Positions 23,067 to 35,985 of a DNA stretch of 64,000 nt are shown here, one piece after another. The DNA lies in the NCBI GenBank assembly GCA_030272155.1, contig CP126203.1, forward strand, positions 1,798,001-1,862,000, given 5' to 3'. The DNA comes from Tetradesmus obliquus. Its lineage: Eukaryota > Chlorophyta > Chlorophyceae > Sphaeropleales > Scenedesmaceae. Within the stretch, counting starts at the first letter, position 1, and every line of letters begins with the position of its first letter. Below the pieces are notes generated by a model. The model had not been told where the DNA came from. It searched no databases and was given only the letters and a program-made list of their open reading frames with translations. The position numbers and the translations under genes are program-made.

Positions 23067-26000
23067 GCAGCAAAGTCAGAGGGCACGAGCAGCATGAACC
23101 AGGAACAAGTGGGCACTGGAAGCCAATGGATGAAGGCGGTTGAGGCTTTGTGTGACACACCGTGACTGCCAGCGTCGCTTTACGCGTTGGTTGAAGTGCT
23201 GAAACACACACATAGGGTGCAGGGTGGATGTGAGATTTCTGCGCTTGCCGTTGCTGAGATGCCCTCAAGCGGCCTACATACCATACCAGACGGAACCTGA
23301 ACGCTACCCCTGCTAGCAACTCACTCTGCATGCCAAAGTTGGCAATCAGCGGGTCTCCCACGTCGAACATGAGCTGCGTGGTGCCCGGGTCGCCTTGGCG
23401 GCCAGCACGGCCCCGCAGCTGCAGCTCAATGCGCTCGCCTTCCTGCAGCGAGGTGCCCAGCACCAGCAGCCCGCCAGCAGCCACGACCTGCAGCAGAATA
23501 CGACTGGTATTTGTGACAACACAGTGAGTGAGCAGCGTTCGCGCAGCTGCAGCTGTACGTGTTTTTTGTCCTTACTGCTGTTCAAACATAGTAGACATAC
23601 ACAGTCAACGCACAGTTGACCGCCACGCAATTGCTCCTCCATGGACGCCGTCAAACCTGGTCAAACACGCAGTCAAACCTGGTTAAACATGCAGTCAAAC
23701 CTGGTCAAACATGCCGTTCACCGCCACGCACCTGCTCTGCCATGGCCTCGCACTGCTGGTCAAACCACAGCCGCAGGAACAGCGCTGCCTTGGCTCCAAA
23801 CTGCTGGTCAAACCTAGGACAACACACCATTGACCGTCACGCACCTGCTCCGCCATGACCTTGCACTGCTGGTCAAACACGCAGTCAAACCTGGTCAAAC
23901 ACAGCATTGACCGTCACGCACCTGCTCTGCCATGGCCTCGCACTGCTGGTCAAACCACAGCCACAGGAACAGCGCTGCCTTGGCTCCAAACTGCTGCAGC
24001 TGCTCCAGCGCAGGCCCTAGCCGCTGCAGTGCTGCTGCTGCAACAGCGCCAGCCGGCCCGCTGCTGCTGGCCTCTTCGTCTTCTGCTGCTGTTGCAGAGA
24101 GGGGTGCGTTGTGGCCCATGTAGTAGGGCTGCAGGGTGTGGCAGAGCTCCTGGAAGACTGCTTCTGCTTTTGGAGCTACCACTGTTGTGAAGTCCAGTTC
24201 CTGCAAGGCGTGTGAGGCAAGTCATTGTATGTGTGAAAATGCGCATAAACGTTTCAGAATGTGCAGGAAAGCATTGTGCGGAATAACCCGTAGAAGCAGG
24301 CGGAGAGACAGGCAAGCATTACTCATGCAATCCAGACGACGCAGGACAACTTGCAGCCTATGACAACGTGCTGCAAAACACGCACGTCTCACAAACACAC
24401 CTGCAGCTTGGTGTGGCCGTAGGTCTCCCTGAGCCGTCGCAGCGTGGTGCGCCGCACCACGTCAGCAGCAGACAGCGCGGCAGACGCCAGCTGGCGCAAG
24501 TCGTCATGGCTCAGGCTGCAGTTCACGACGGCAGCAGCAGTAGCAGCACCAGCGCAGCAGACATCAGCTAGTGCTCCTTCAACACATCCTGCACCCCACA
24601 TCCCACACCCCATTTCAGCTTCAAGAGCAGCTGCCAGGTTTCACTCACTTCTCACACAGCAACAGAACTGCAAACTTTCAACGCCACCCTAATGCAAGTC
24701 CTTGAACTTCAGTGACACCCTAAGCCTGAACACATTCTCACTCACTTTTCGCCCTCCAGGGCCGTGCCCCCAACTTCTGACAGCATCATGGCTGCAAGCA
24801 GCGCCAGGTGCAAGTCCCTGGGAAGGCCAGAGGCAGCCTCAGCAGGGCTTCGAGCCTTGATCTCTGAAACAGATGGCACGTTGTTTCACCCACTCTTCAA
24901 GCAACAACACAGGTCCAGATTCAGCATGATCCTGATGACCCTAGGACATTCAAAACTTCAACAACACCTAGTCCTGCACATCATCCTCACTCACTTTTCT
25001 CCCTCCAGGGCTGTGCCCCCAACTTCTGACAGCATCATGGCCGCAAGCAGCGCCAGGTGCAAGTCCCTAGGCAGGCCAGAGGCAGCCTCAGCTGGACTTC
25101 GGGCCTTGATCTCTGACACAGATGACACGTCATAGACTTCAAACACATCCAGCGGCATTGCAGGGCACAGCGCATCCAGCTCGCAGGTTGCTGCTTGGGC
25201 CTCAGCACCGCCTGCTGCTGGCTCGACAAAGCAGGCCTCCAGGCGCGGCATGAGGCGCCTGTAGGGTGAGGCAAAAAGGGAGAGGCGGTGGAACAATGGG
25301 GACGAGGAAAACAGTGACAGCTCGATTGGTAGGATGGTATTGTTGCTGAGGCTTCTGCAGCGCCTGCTGCTGGTTCAACAAAGCAGGCCTCCAGGCGGGG
25401 CATGAGGCGTCTGCAGAGCACAATACAACAGATGAAGAGGTGGTGAAAAGCGAGGGAGAAGAACTAGTGACAGCTTGTTTGGCAGGATGGTATTGTTGCT
25501 GAGGCTTCTGCAGCGCCTGCTGCTGGTTCAACAAAGCAGGCCTCTAGGCGGGGCATGAGGCGCCTGCAGGGTGAGGCAAAACGTGCAGAGGTGGTGAGAT
25601 GGGAGGTTACAGTGGCAGCTCGTTTGGTGTGATGGTCTTGTCGCTGGCTCGCGAAGCAGCCTTCCAAGCGGGGCATGAGGCGCCTGCAGTGCGAGGCAGA
25701 TGGGAACAGCAGAGATGCCAAGGTGGTGTTGGAATGAGAAGAGAGAGACCGCTTGTTTGGTAGGCCTCAGCGCCGCCTGCTGCTGGCTCAACAAAGCAGG
25801 CCTCCAGGCGAGGCATGAGGCGCCTGCAGTGAAATGTGAAGATTCTATTGTAACTACGTGAAGTGAGCTCATGGCAGCTCGTTTGGTATGATGATGTTGT
25901 CGCTGGATTATCATGTGGCAGGTTAATGGTGCAGGGTGAAGCATTGTTCAAGAGGTTGTGGGATGAAGCGGTTGTGGAACCAACAGCAGCCACCACCGCA

Positions 26001-28209
26001 ACAGCAGCAGCAGCGCTCACCTGTACACCAGGCGCAGCAGCCCCATGCGAGTTAACCCCTCAGGGTTGCCTCCTAAAATAATGTCAGTGCCGCGGCCGGC
26101 CATGTTGGTGGCGATGGTCACAGCAGCAGGCAGACCAGCCTGAGCCACCACCTGCACAGCAGCAAGGCAGTCAGGCAGGAAGAAGCAGGGTTGAAGGAGC
26201 ACACAGACAGCAGCAGGAAGACAGGCACATGGGTTGAACATGAGCACCAAAACAGATGCCTGCATCCTGCCAAAGCACAGGGTGCTAGGCTACAGCGCTG
26301 CTAGCTTGTCACTAGGTTGTTGAGCAACTGTGTTACTTTTGCAAAAGTAACACATTTCAAACTGCCCGACAGCCCTGCACTGTTTCCGACTAAAAACGTT
26401 ATCTCCGCACCTGGGCCTCGAGGCGCACGTTCTCCGGCTTTGCGTTTAGCAGCTGCACACGCTTCGATGCTGCTCGGAAGGCTGGCCTGCACCACTCCTG
26501 CAGCACCTGCAGCACTGCCTCGCTCTCATTCACGCTGCTGGTGCCGATGAGCACCGGCCGGCCATCTGCCCAGCAGGACTCCACCACTGACACGACGTAC
26601 GCCAGCTTGTCCTGCAAGCACACATTATGCGGCATTGTGAAGCATGTTCTGCAAACAGGACTGCCCAACTGACACGACGTACGCCAGCTTGTCCTGCAAG
26701 CACATCTGTTCGGCAGTGTGAGGCAACAAAGTCGGCAGGCGCAGATGGGCGCTATCCTACCCTACCCTGTCACATCCTGTGTAGCAAGGGATTTGGAGTA
26801 GAGTTTGCTTGCACCAACCTGCTCTGTGTAGTACAGCTGCAGGGGCAGGTCTTTCCTCCGTGGGGGCTTGTTGGTGGGGATGGGCACCACGCGCAGGCCG
26901 TAGATCTCATAAAACTCGGCGGCATTAAATGAAACCATGGCTTAACCCAACAAACTCATATGGCAAACTCAAACACAAACGCAATGACATTCCTGTGCCT
27001 GCTGTTTGCAGTGAAGCACTCCTGTGAGGCAAAGTCAAACCCGGCACCAACCTGTTCTGTGTAGTACAGCCGCAGGGGCAGGTCCTTCCTCCTTGGGGGC
27101 TTGTTGGTAGGGATGGGCACTACGCGCAGGCCGTAGATCTCATAAAACTCAGCGGCTGCAGAACGAGCGGTGCCAGTCATGCCTGCGAGCTTCTGGTAGA
27201 ACCTGCGGGATGGTTAATGGTTGCAGGGTTGGAGGTTGCCATGTGCAAGGAGCTGGCGCCAAATGAAAGTGGCTGTGGCAACAGTGCTGCGTGCACAGCT
27301 GAGCAGTCAGGCGGTGTGCAGTGAGTGTTGCTGCTGCGGCTGGCATGATGCCACCCTCTGCCATGCACACGCTGCAGCACTGCGATAACTACCACACATC
27401 TGGTGCAGGCACCTGCGCCACATGCACCTAAACTACACCCACCCACACCACGCCCACCTGAAGAAGACCTGGAAGGTGATGCTGGCTGTGGCGTGGCTGT
27501 CCGGCTTCACTTCAACGTCCTCCTTGGCCTCAATGGCCTGGTGCAGGCCACCAGAGTACCTGCAGAGAACAAACATATGTATTTCAAGTGCTTGTCAAAC
27601 AATCTGGCTTCACTGCCACGCCTTACTAGCCCTGAATGGCCTTGTGCAGCCCGCCTGACTATTCATGTGAGGGATGCCATTGGCCTGCTTGTGAAATCAG
27701 CTCAGGATGCTAGGTATAACCCTCTTGAAAATCACATCTCCTTAAAGTGGTTATAGGAGCCCTGCCAGTTCACCTGCTGATGGGCCGCACCCGCCCCGTT
27801 GACTCGTCCACGATGACCACCTGCCCGTCACGCACGATGTACTGCACGCCACACGTGTAGTACTGGTACGCCTGGCGGCAGCAGCAGCAGCAGCAGCAGG
27901 AGAGGCAAGAAAGTCAGCAGGTATTGGCGCAGGCTCGGCAAGTGGTAACAGCATTGTCAAAAAGCTTTCAGCCTTCACGGTCTACAAAAAAACATGCAAG
28001 CTCAGCGAGGGTAAAGCTGCACAGAGCACAACAAAACTCCAGCACAACAAAACTCCAGCACAACCAGAACAGCACAACCAGCACACTGCAAGCATGTCTT
28101 GCAAACATCTCCGTCCTACCTTGAGCGCGGTGATGGCCATGTTGCCCCAGGGCACGTCATCCTCCCAAAGGTCCATCAGCGTGGCAGGACGCCCCTCACG
28201 CACAGCAGC

Positions 28210-28240
<31 letters not shown>

Positions 28241-28992
28241 ACAAGCGTGTAAGCAGCGGGAGCAGAGGCAGACTCAGCAAGGCTAGCAGCTGCTGCTGGC
28301 TAGAGGCGCTCATACAACGGGGCTGTCACAAGGAGCGTGGGAGCAAAAGCACGGCGGGATTGCGCTGCATGAGAAACTGTCATTTTGAGCACAAACTGTA
28401 GCACAGAAAGCCGTAAACTGCGCTGTGATGACAAGCCAAGTGTAGACAGACTCGATATCTTGTTTTACCTGAAGACCACGCCTGGCTGCTCAGCCAGCAG
28501 CGCGAACAGCAGCGCCATGCCCTCCTGAGACAGCGACAGGCTGCGCTGCTTGGTGTCCAGCACCAGGTAGCTGCAAAACGCAGCATGAGAGAGCACATGG
28601 CAAAAAAGAGAGGGGATGCGGCGCGGTCGAGCTATTAGATCACTTGGCTACAATCCACGGCTGCTTGAAAATCTGTGAAATCAAAGGATGTAGCTGCAGG
28701 CAGCATGGCAAGGTAAGGAGCAGGGCACGATACACATGGCATGCTGCCGGCACAGCGGCAGCCGCAGGCACCGCTGCAGCAACCTGCTACCTGCCTCGAT
28801 TTTCCACCATACATAACAACGCCTCATGCATACATACCACACAATACATGCAGCAATAATTGTAATTACAGCCCCACTCACCGCGCCTTCACTGCAGCCT
28901 CCACCTCTGCACGAGGCCGCTCAGGCTGCCGTGCCACCGCCGACTCCACGCCACGGATGACCAGCGCCCACAGCTTGCGCACAGCCTGGCCA

Positions 28993-29042
<50 letters not shown>

Positions 29043-32000
29043 GCAGCAGCAGCGGCGGCGGCAGCGGCGGCAATGTGAGCAGTGTACCAAGCAAGGCAGA
29101 GCACGTGTGCCTGAATACAAGGCATGATGAAAGTGGCGGCTGGGTGCCTCTTGATCATCTGCTTCACAATTGACACTTCAAATGACCACAATGACCACAA
29201 ACTGCGGGAAACAGTTCAGCCATGCTTGCCCAAAGAATGTGCTCACCCCCACCACAATGTCACTGATCAACACCAGGTTGCCGCTGTGACTGCGCGGCAG
29301 GCTGATGATCAAGCACTGCCTGCTCAAACCCTTTTACATCCTATCTAATTGCTGAAGCAGCCTCCTTACCCCGTCCACTGTGGCCACGGGTGTCCTGTTG
29401 TCACTGCGTGGCTGGCTGATGATCATGGGACCGATCCAAAACCCCACCTGAATCAAACCCCCACCGCCATCACAACCCTGCTCACCCCATCCACTGTTGC
29501 GACGAGTGTGCCGTTGTCACTGCGCGGCTGGCTGATGAATGGGGCTGACAAAAAAACACCCTCATCAAAAACCCTGCTCACCCCATCAACTGTTGCGACC
29601 AGTGTGCCATTGTCGCTGCGTGGCTGGCTGATGACCATGGGGTTGATCTAAAACCACCCTCATCCATAACCCCGCATGCATGTCACATCTTCACCTAAAC
29701 CCCACATGCATGTCACCCAAAACCCTGCTCACCCCATCCACTGTGGCCACGAGCGTGCTGTTGTCGCTGCGCGGCTGGCTGATAATCATGGGGTTGCGCG
29801 ACTCATCAATGAGGATGCTGTCCACCTCATCAACCACAGCAAAGCCCAGCACGTCAGGCAGCACCTGCAACGCAGCACACAGAGAATGCACACCCCTCAG
29901 CAAACGCAGACACCAGGGGGCTGAAAGCCAACAACGGCAAAGCCTAGCACGTCAGGCAGCACCTGCACAGCAGCAAACCCACATGCAGAACTCAGCAGAC
30001 ACTTGCAGTGTTTCTGTGAGCGCCAAGCAGCACCCTAACAAGTCTGTTGGTATGTCAGTAACAAATGCCAGCAACCACCCGATGGAGCACGCTGTGTGTG
30101 TGTGTTATATCAGTGATGCAACAGGGTTGGCAAACACACAGCGTCCCCACACATCATCCTTCCTCCACTACACACGCAGCGCCCCAAACCCTCACCAGCT
30201 CTGCAGCGCTCTGTGCAGTGTTGTCTTTGAGGTAGGTGAAGCACAGCTCCTGCGGCTTTGCATATGCTGTATCCCCAACACTTCCCACCCTAAACCCTAA
30301 ACATCACCCAAACCCTAGCCCCTAAACCCTCACCAGAGCCTCTGCAGCGCTCTGTGCATTGTTATCTAAGGTATGTGAAGCACAGCTCCTGTGGCTTTGC
30401 ACATGCTGTATCCCTGACACTTTCCACGCAAACCCAAACCTTAACCATATACCCTGATCCCTCACCAGCTCTGCAGCACTCTGTGCGGTGTTGTCCTTGA
30501 GGTATGTGAAGCACAGCTCCTGTGGTTTTGCCTCTGCTGCATCCCAAGCAACCACCCCAAACCCTAGCCCCAAACCCTAGACTTTAAACCATATGCCCTG
30601 AATCCTCACCAGCTCTGCAGCGCTCTGTGCAGTATTGTCTTTGAGGTATGTGAAGCACAGCTCCTGGCCCGTCACGTAGGTGATGTGGCAGCTGTAGGCG
30701 GCCTGCGCTGCTTCCACGCTGATGTTGCTCTGCACTGCGCCCACGGTGAGCCCCAGGAAGCTGCAGCACAGAGAGACACACGCAAGTGCAGGCAGAAGAG
30801 GCAAAATACAACTTCAGCCTTGCCATTCTTGTCGGTTATATGCAGGTCAACTGCAGGCAAGAGGTGGAATAACAGCACCTGTTGCTTGAGCGAAGTGCGA
30901 CCAGTTGATGCTGCCTGAGCAGCGGCTGCTGTTGGTGGACGTTGCTCGCCGCACAAATCCCACTCCTCAGCTTTACACTTGTGTGTGTTGGCCATTGCTT
31001 CCATGACAGTCCACACTCTATGCGACCAATATCATACGTATCTAACAGCCAAGAAGCGCTGCACCTACCTGTACACCTTCCCCATCCACTCGGCATCCCT
31101 CGCCGCCAGATAGTCATTCACTGTCACCACATGCACGCCCCCAACATGCAGCCGCTCGTGCACCACATGGCTGCTGCTGCTGCTGCCGGCTGCTGCCAGA
31201 AGCGTCGGCGGGTTGGTGAGTGTCCCTGGCAGTGCATTGAGGTATGCAGCCAGTACTGCGACTAAGGTCTTGCCTTCTCCAGTGGCCATCTCAGCAATTT
31301 GGCCTTCATGCAGCACCATGCCACCTGCAGGCAAGGCAGCAACCGACAGAACGATACGTTCAAGAGCATGGCAGCGATAGTAACGGAAACCAGTGCTGCT
31401 GAGCTAGCATCCCAGCATGCACCTCAGCCTGCCTGTCATTGACGCACGGCCTGCCACTCACCCACAGCCTGCCTGCCACACAGCTGCTACTTCCATCTGC
31501 TTCACACGCTAGAAAAACTCCGCAAACACCATGTTGACAGCCATTGCTCACTGCAGTCACTGACGCGCCGCCTGCCACTGCAACTCAGCCTGCCGCTACC
31601 CCACCTCCGCCGCCGCCTACTCACCCACCACGGGCTAGCGCATCAAAGTGGTGCACGCCCCTCACAACCACTCAACCTCATATGCATGCCCTTCACACCC
31701 ACCCACAAACTGGCTGTCAAAGTGCACCCCATGCGCCGGCGATCTCATGCAAACCCCACCAACCCCCCACCAACCCAATACCATGCACCCTGCTACTCAT
31801 TCGAGCCCGCCGCACTCACCCACGAGCTGGCTGTCAAAGTGCCGCATGCCCAGCACGCGCCGCGAGGCCTCCCGAACAGTGGCAAACGCCTCAGGCAGCA
31901 GCTCATTCAGCGCGTCCTGCAGCCTGCATGCAAGAAATGAAACAGCACATGATGGAGTTGAGCCAAATATGATCTGCATCCCCGGGAGTGTCTGCAGGTG

Positions 32001-34360
32001 GACGGCACAAGGTTCTAGTCACGCCGCCTCACAACCCGCCAACTTGAGCTCGGTATGTTGCGTGACAGGACGTCCCTCAGCCGCAGTGTCTGGTTGCAGC
32101 GTCTTGTCAGCCAACCTTCACCGCTGTGCTTACCAACTCACCCTCCCTCTCCCCGGCCTCACCTGTGTGTGTTGCATGCCAGGATGTCTCTGAAGCACAG
32201 CGTCTGCTCAGCCAGCTGGCTGTCATTGCTTACAATGCGTTAGGCACCCAGCTGTAGTAACGTAAAATTTGAGTGCATCACGCTCACAAACTGAATTTTA
32301 ATACAGGGTCAACAGAAAGCTCACAGATGCACACAATATCATCGCATTGCTACCTATGCACCCCCTGCACTCTTCACCTGTGTGTGTTGCGTGCCAGGAT
32401 GTCTCTGAAGCGCAGCGTCTGCTCAGCCAGCTGGCTGTCACTGCTTCACATTGTGTTTGGCACCCAGCTGCCGTAGCATGAACTTCAATTGCAATATAAC
32501 CCAAAACTGAAACCAGAAACAAGGGTCACCAAACCGCTCAACGACGCAAGTTTACAATTGGAACAGTGCTTCGCCTATACATCCCTCGCACTCTTTAAAT
32601 GTATGTTCACCTGTGTGTGTTGCGTGCCAGGATGTCTCTGAAGCGCAGCGTCTGCTCAGCCAGCTGGCTGTCAGTCAGGCTGCGCATGAGCGGCTCCAGT
32701 GCATTCACCACGGCCACTTGTGACACATACCTGCACAGCACAGCAGCAGCAGCAGCAGCAGCGGCAGCAGCGGCAAGTCTGTTGCGGCTCCAGGGCGTTC
32801 ACAGGCACATATATACTAGTACTGCTGCGACTGTTGCTGACCTCAGCACCTGCTCTGTAGTTACAACACCCCTCAGCCCTCAAGCACACTGCTGCAGCCC
32901 CTCCAGCAGCCCCAGAAAGCTGACCCGTTACTGTGCCCCGCTCCCAGCAACTTTGATGTCTTGCAGACCCTGAATGCCTGCTCACAAGCTCACATTAACC
33001 CTGCTTCACCCCCCAGCCACAGCTGCAACACCTGCTGGTGCCAACCCTATATCCTGCATACGCAAAGGTTTTTTAGGCCCGTGCAGGCCCAAAACCCTTG
33101 CTGCCCTGTTCCCACAAACCCCAGGTCACCCCTAGCCACTACTGCGCCAAACTCATGCTGTTGCAACCCCTCAGCCTTGTTTTGACACAGCCTGGGCCAT
33201 TCTACTGACTGGATCAACACACTGCTGCCGTACTACACTATCACCGTGCTGTGCAGCTGCCAGCCTGCCCGTGTACCCATCAATGCCTAAGCTATCACAC
33301 TACAGCTTGCATGCACATTAAAAGCCGCGCTCTTCACTGTTGCACACCCTGTGCCTGCCCAGTCACTGCTGCACGCCCTGGGAACCCTAGTGCACTCGCA
33401 GCTGCTACTGCACCACCCTGCTGCCGCTGCTTACCGTAAGCCCTTGCTTGCGCACGCTCAAACCCTAGGCCCCGCCTGCCTCCCAGCTGCTTGATCAAAC
33501 CCTAGGCCCCGCCTGCGTCACCGTTGCAGCACTCTGCGCCTGCCCAGTCACTGCTGCACGCCCTGGAGGACACCCTCGCACGCGCCCTGCTACAACTTTA
33601 CTGCACCATCCTGCTGCTGAAGCAAACCCTAAGACCTTGCTGGCGAAAGCCCCCTCAAACCCTAGGCCTAGGCCGCGACCTCGCTCACCGTTGCAGCACT
33701 CTGCGCCTGCCCAGTCACTGCTGCACGCCTTGGAGAAAACCCTAGCACGGACCCTGCTACTACTTTATTGCACCATCTTGCTGCTGGAGCAAACCCTAAG
33801 ACCTTGCTGGCGAAGCCCGCTCAAACCCTAGGCCTAGGCCGCGACCTCACTCACCGTTGCAGCACTCTGCGCCTGCCCAGAGGTGCGGTACAACATCTGC
33901 TGCCGCTGCAAACCTAGGCCCTGCCTGCGGCACCATTGCAGCACTCTGCGCCTGCCCAGTCACTGCTGCACCCCCTGGAAACCCTAGCACGCACCCTGCT
34001 ACTACTTTATTGCACCATCCTGCTGCTGGAGCAAACCCTAAGACCTTGCTGGCGAAAGCCCGCTCAAACCCTAGGCCTAGGCCGCGACCCCACTCACCGT
34101 TGCAGCACCCTGCGCCTGCCCAGAGGTGCTGTGCGAATTTGCTCCTCCCAGTGCTTTGGCAGGTGCAGCTGGCTGGGTGCTGCAAGGCCTGCACCTGCTG
34201 CTGCTGCTGCTGCTGCTGCTGACTGCTCGTCATCTGATGATGCCAGGCTGACAGTTGCTGCATTCTTGAACAGCCCGTCTGCTGCACTCCACACCCTGCT
34301 GCTGCTGCTGCGGCTGCTGCTGCCGCTGGTGCCGTTGCTGGCAGCAGCGTATGCGACAAA
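20731..34360 (-). CDS. SECA2: SecA-type preprotein translocase ATPase, chloroplast SECA2-like (N-terminus incomplete)
   Basis: Drives preproteins through a plastid Sec translocon. At least 22 exons, every junction in phase: 34360-34098, 32730-32611, 31923-31820, 31324-31069, 30760-30610, 29864-29733, 28985-28882, 28570-28469, 28210-28120, 27871-27774, 27559-27458, 27202-27052, 26611-26411, 26151-26021, 25258-24995, 24515-24401, 24200-23922, 23487-23325, 23019-22878, 22667-21797, 21512-21300, 21081-20731 (1467 residues). SecA marks in order: [26 protein letters not shown] (Walker A), [26 protein letters not shown] (Walker B region), [42 protein letters not shown]2 rather than SECA1 is suggested by [14 protein letters not shown] and [23 protein letters not shown]. 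Insertions rich in Gln/Ser interrupt the helical domains, and no C-terminal zinc-binding motif is seen. A transit-peptide exon is missing; 34586-34443 (MLRIHAAVRPLCMLPNKEA) is a candidate without a clear donor. Confidence 0.9.
23729..23880 (-). repeat. Donor-side copies of a SECA2 exon end with GTCAAAC microrepeats
   Basis: About 23729-23814 and 23841-23880 repeat the end of the exon at 23922 ([11 protein letters not shown] plus donor). Around them, 23650-23920 contains many gtcaaacctggtcaaaca units, derived from the same exon text. Confidence 0.85.
24740..24865 (-). repeat. Donor-side 120-nt copy of a SECA2 exon end
   Basis: Near-identical to 24990-25115 ([18 protein letters not shown] to GTALEGEK and donor), placed downstream in gene direction. 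One of the longest and best preserved copies. Confidence 0.9.
25357..25830 (-). repeat. Four acceptor-side copies of a SECA2 exon start
   Basis: About 25357-25414, 25509-25568, 25648-25690 and 25769-25830 encode [16 protein letters not shown]-like text with CTGCAG acceptors, matching the true exon start at 25258. The unit is about 150 bp with shared intron sequence, so this is a true tandem array across the splice junction. Confidence 0.9.
26329..26354. repeat. 26-bp perfect palindrome in a SECA2 intron
   Basis: tgtgttactttt is followed by gc and then its exact reverse complement, with no loop. It lies in the intron between the exons at 26411 and 26151. Confidence 0.9.
26663..26930 (-). repeat. 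Copies of two neighbouring SECA2 exon ends
   Basis: 26663-26698 repeats the start (DKLAYVVSV) and acceptor of the exon 26411-26611. About 26815-26930 repeats over 110 nt of the exon 27052-27202 ([20 protein letters not shown] to the donor). Both copies share one intron, the first acceptor-side, the second donor-side. Confidence 0.9.
29244..29640 (-). repeat. Four donor-side copies of the DEVD-exon end
   Basis: About 29244-29300, 29366-29424, 29480-29540 and 29577-29640 repeat [20 protein letters not shown] and its GTGAGCAG donor from the exon 29733-29864, spaced by about 95-120 bp. The copy furthest from the exon is the most diverged. A short copy of the exon start lies at 29930-29966. Confidence 0.9.
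30200..30537 (-). repeat. Three donor-side copies of a SECA2 exon end, with TTTAGGG-like units
   Basis: About 30200-30265, 30330-30400 and 30468-30537 repeat [18 protein letters not shown] and donor of the exon 30610-30760. Each interval contains accctaaaccct-type sequence (for example 30287-30330 and 30558-30595). Confidence 0.9.
31618..32450 (-). repeat. Copies of two N-terminal SECA2 exon ends
   Basis: About 31618-31660 and 31690-31735 are degenerate donor-side copies of the HFDSQLVG end (true exon 31820). About 32155-32230 and 32375-32450 are donor-side copies of [19 protein letters not shown] (true exon 32611-32730), nearly identical in sequence. Confidence 0.85.
33320..34095 (-). repeat. 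About 165-bp tandem array derived from a SECA2 exon end
   Basis: Five copies of LGRRRVLQR and its donor start near 33340, 33517, 33687, 33852 and 33929 (the last two close together), the true one being at 34098. The intervening unit contains caaaccctaggcctaggc, a telomere-like core. This makes most of an intron of about 1.4 kb. Confidence 0.85.
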
Positions 34361-35565
34361 CTGTTGACATGTGAAGCAGCAATATCAATGAAAGTGGTGA
34401 GCAGGCAAGTGTGGTGCAAGGGAACTGTGAAGGTGTGACTTGCGATTGCAGCACAGCAACTCTGAGGTTGCAATGCTGCTGCTGCTTTTGCTTTGAAGGT
34501 TGTAAGAGACGTGGCGTCGCAGTAGTGGCTGCTTCCTTGTTTGGCAGCATGCACAGTGGCCTGACAGCTGCATGGATCCTGAGCATGTTGGAGCCAGCGG
34601 CAACAGCAGGGCTATGAAAACTATTGTGTTGTTGTGTTGAAGCAGCAGTTTGCTTGCTACTCAGACGATGCTATGACGTTGCTGCTGACAAGAGAGGCAG
34701 TGCTGCTACGCGTGCACACATCCAGCTGCTAGCAGGCCAAACCAACAACTGGCAGTGTGGCGCTGCTGCTGCTCTGGTTGTATTGGCAGGTGCAAGCAAA
34801 AAAAGCACAGCTCCATTCACGTATACAACGAACTACAGCACGTGTGATTGCGTTGAAAGAGCCATGCACGTATAAGCAGCTGAAAATGCAGCTGGCCCGC
34901 CAGCCCTAGCTGCTGAGGCTCACCGGCCGTCTGCTGCTTGCTGCTGCACGGCTGCATCCTCGCTGCAATTTATTGCCTTCGCGTTTTCTCAGCTCTGATA
35001 ACGATCTAGACCCGACGTTGTGGCTGGAGGCGAGGCACTGCATCATGTGTTGTTTCCCCTAGACCAGCAGCAGTCGCAGAGTCGTGCAAACATCAATTAA
35101 ACAGCTAATCAAATGCTTAAAGCAGCAACACCTTCACAACTGTTGACACGCCATGTAGTTGAGGTTGTGTGTGGTGCATAAGCAGTTGATCGTTGTGTGG
35201 CATTACGTTCAGATTATATTTCAACGTTTTTATGAACCTTTCGAACAGCGTTTTGATGGTAGCAGCTTGCCAATGTTGTGTTACTGGGGTTGTGTCCGGT
35301 ACCAAGAGTGCGTGATGCATGTCCAGGGTGCTGCGCCCCTTGCAAGTGCTTTAGTTTCATTGCAACGTTGCCTGTATCTTGTTACCGTGATTGTACCTGC
35401 AGTGACAAAGAACGGAGCAGGTGACTTGTGAACTACCAGGGCTCGTCAGGGGTGCCGTGACAAGCTTTCAGCTTGATCATTGTAATTTCGACGGCCCCGT
35501 CTATCTTGTAAAGGCTTGATTGCCTTGCACCCCCGCAAGGCAGCAGCAGCAGCAGTGCCATCAAG
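34361..35565. promoter_or_regulatory. Divergent promoter region of SECA2 and the RMD1-like gene
   Basis: SECA2 reads leftward and the RMD1-like gene rightward from this interval. The left part may contain the unresolved SECA2 transit-peptide exon. I see no convincing TATA box or other specific motif, and no other gene. Confidence 0.5.
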
Positions 35566-35948
35566 ATGGGGTCACTGCTGCTGCTGCTGCGAGGTACACG
35601 GGGATTAGGGCTGCTAGAACCGTTGCTGCCAGGCAGCTACAGAAGCCTCTGGGGATTTCAGTGCATCTGCAGCAGCGCAGCATGCAGCACCAGCACCAGC
35701 ACACCCAGCAGTGGGCCTGAGGCCCTCCGCCAACAGCAGCAGCAGCAGCAGGACATCTGGGAGCGCAAATTCCAGCGTAGGATAGTACGAAGGCGGCCCA
35801 AGGGCTTGCTAAACCCCTACGCAGCTGCAGCTGCAGCTGCACAGCACATGCCTGATGCGCAGCGCATAGCCAGCACAGTGTGGCAGGCAGCTAGCAGTAG
35901 CAGCCCCGGCATGTCATCACTCAAGCACTCGATGCCTCAGAGCTACTT

Positions 35949-35985
<37 letters not shown>

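Noticed and set aside
23140-23200. Small SECA2 exon reading [12 protein letters not shown] on the minus strand
   Set aside because: The flanking exons at 23325 and 23019 join in phase without it, giving the expected SecA text; inserting it breaks the frame.
34443-34586. Candidate SECA2 transit-peptide exon (MLRIHAAVRPLC...)
   Set aside because: Composition suits a plastid transit peptide, but no GTRAG donor connects it to the exon at 34360, so it is not included in the model.
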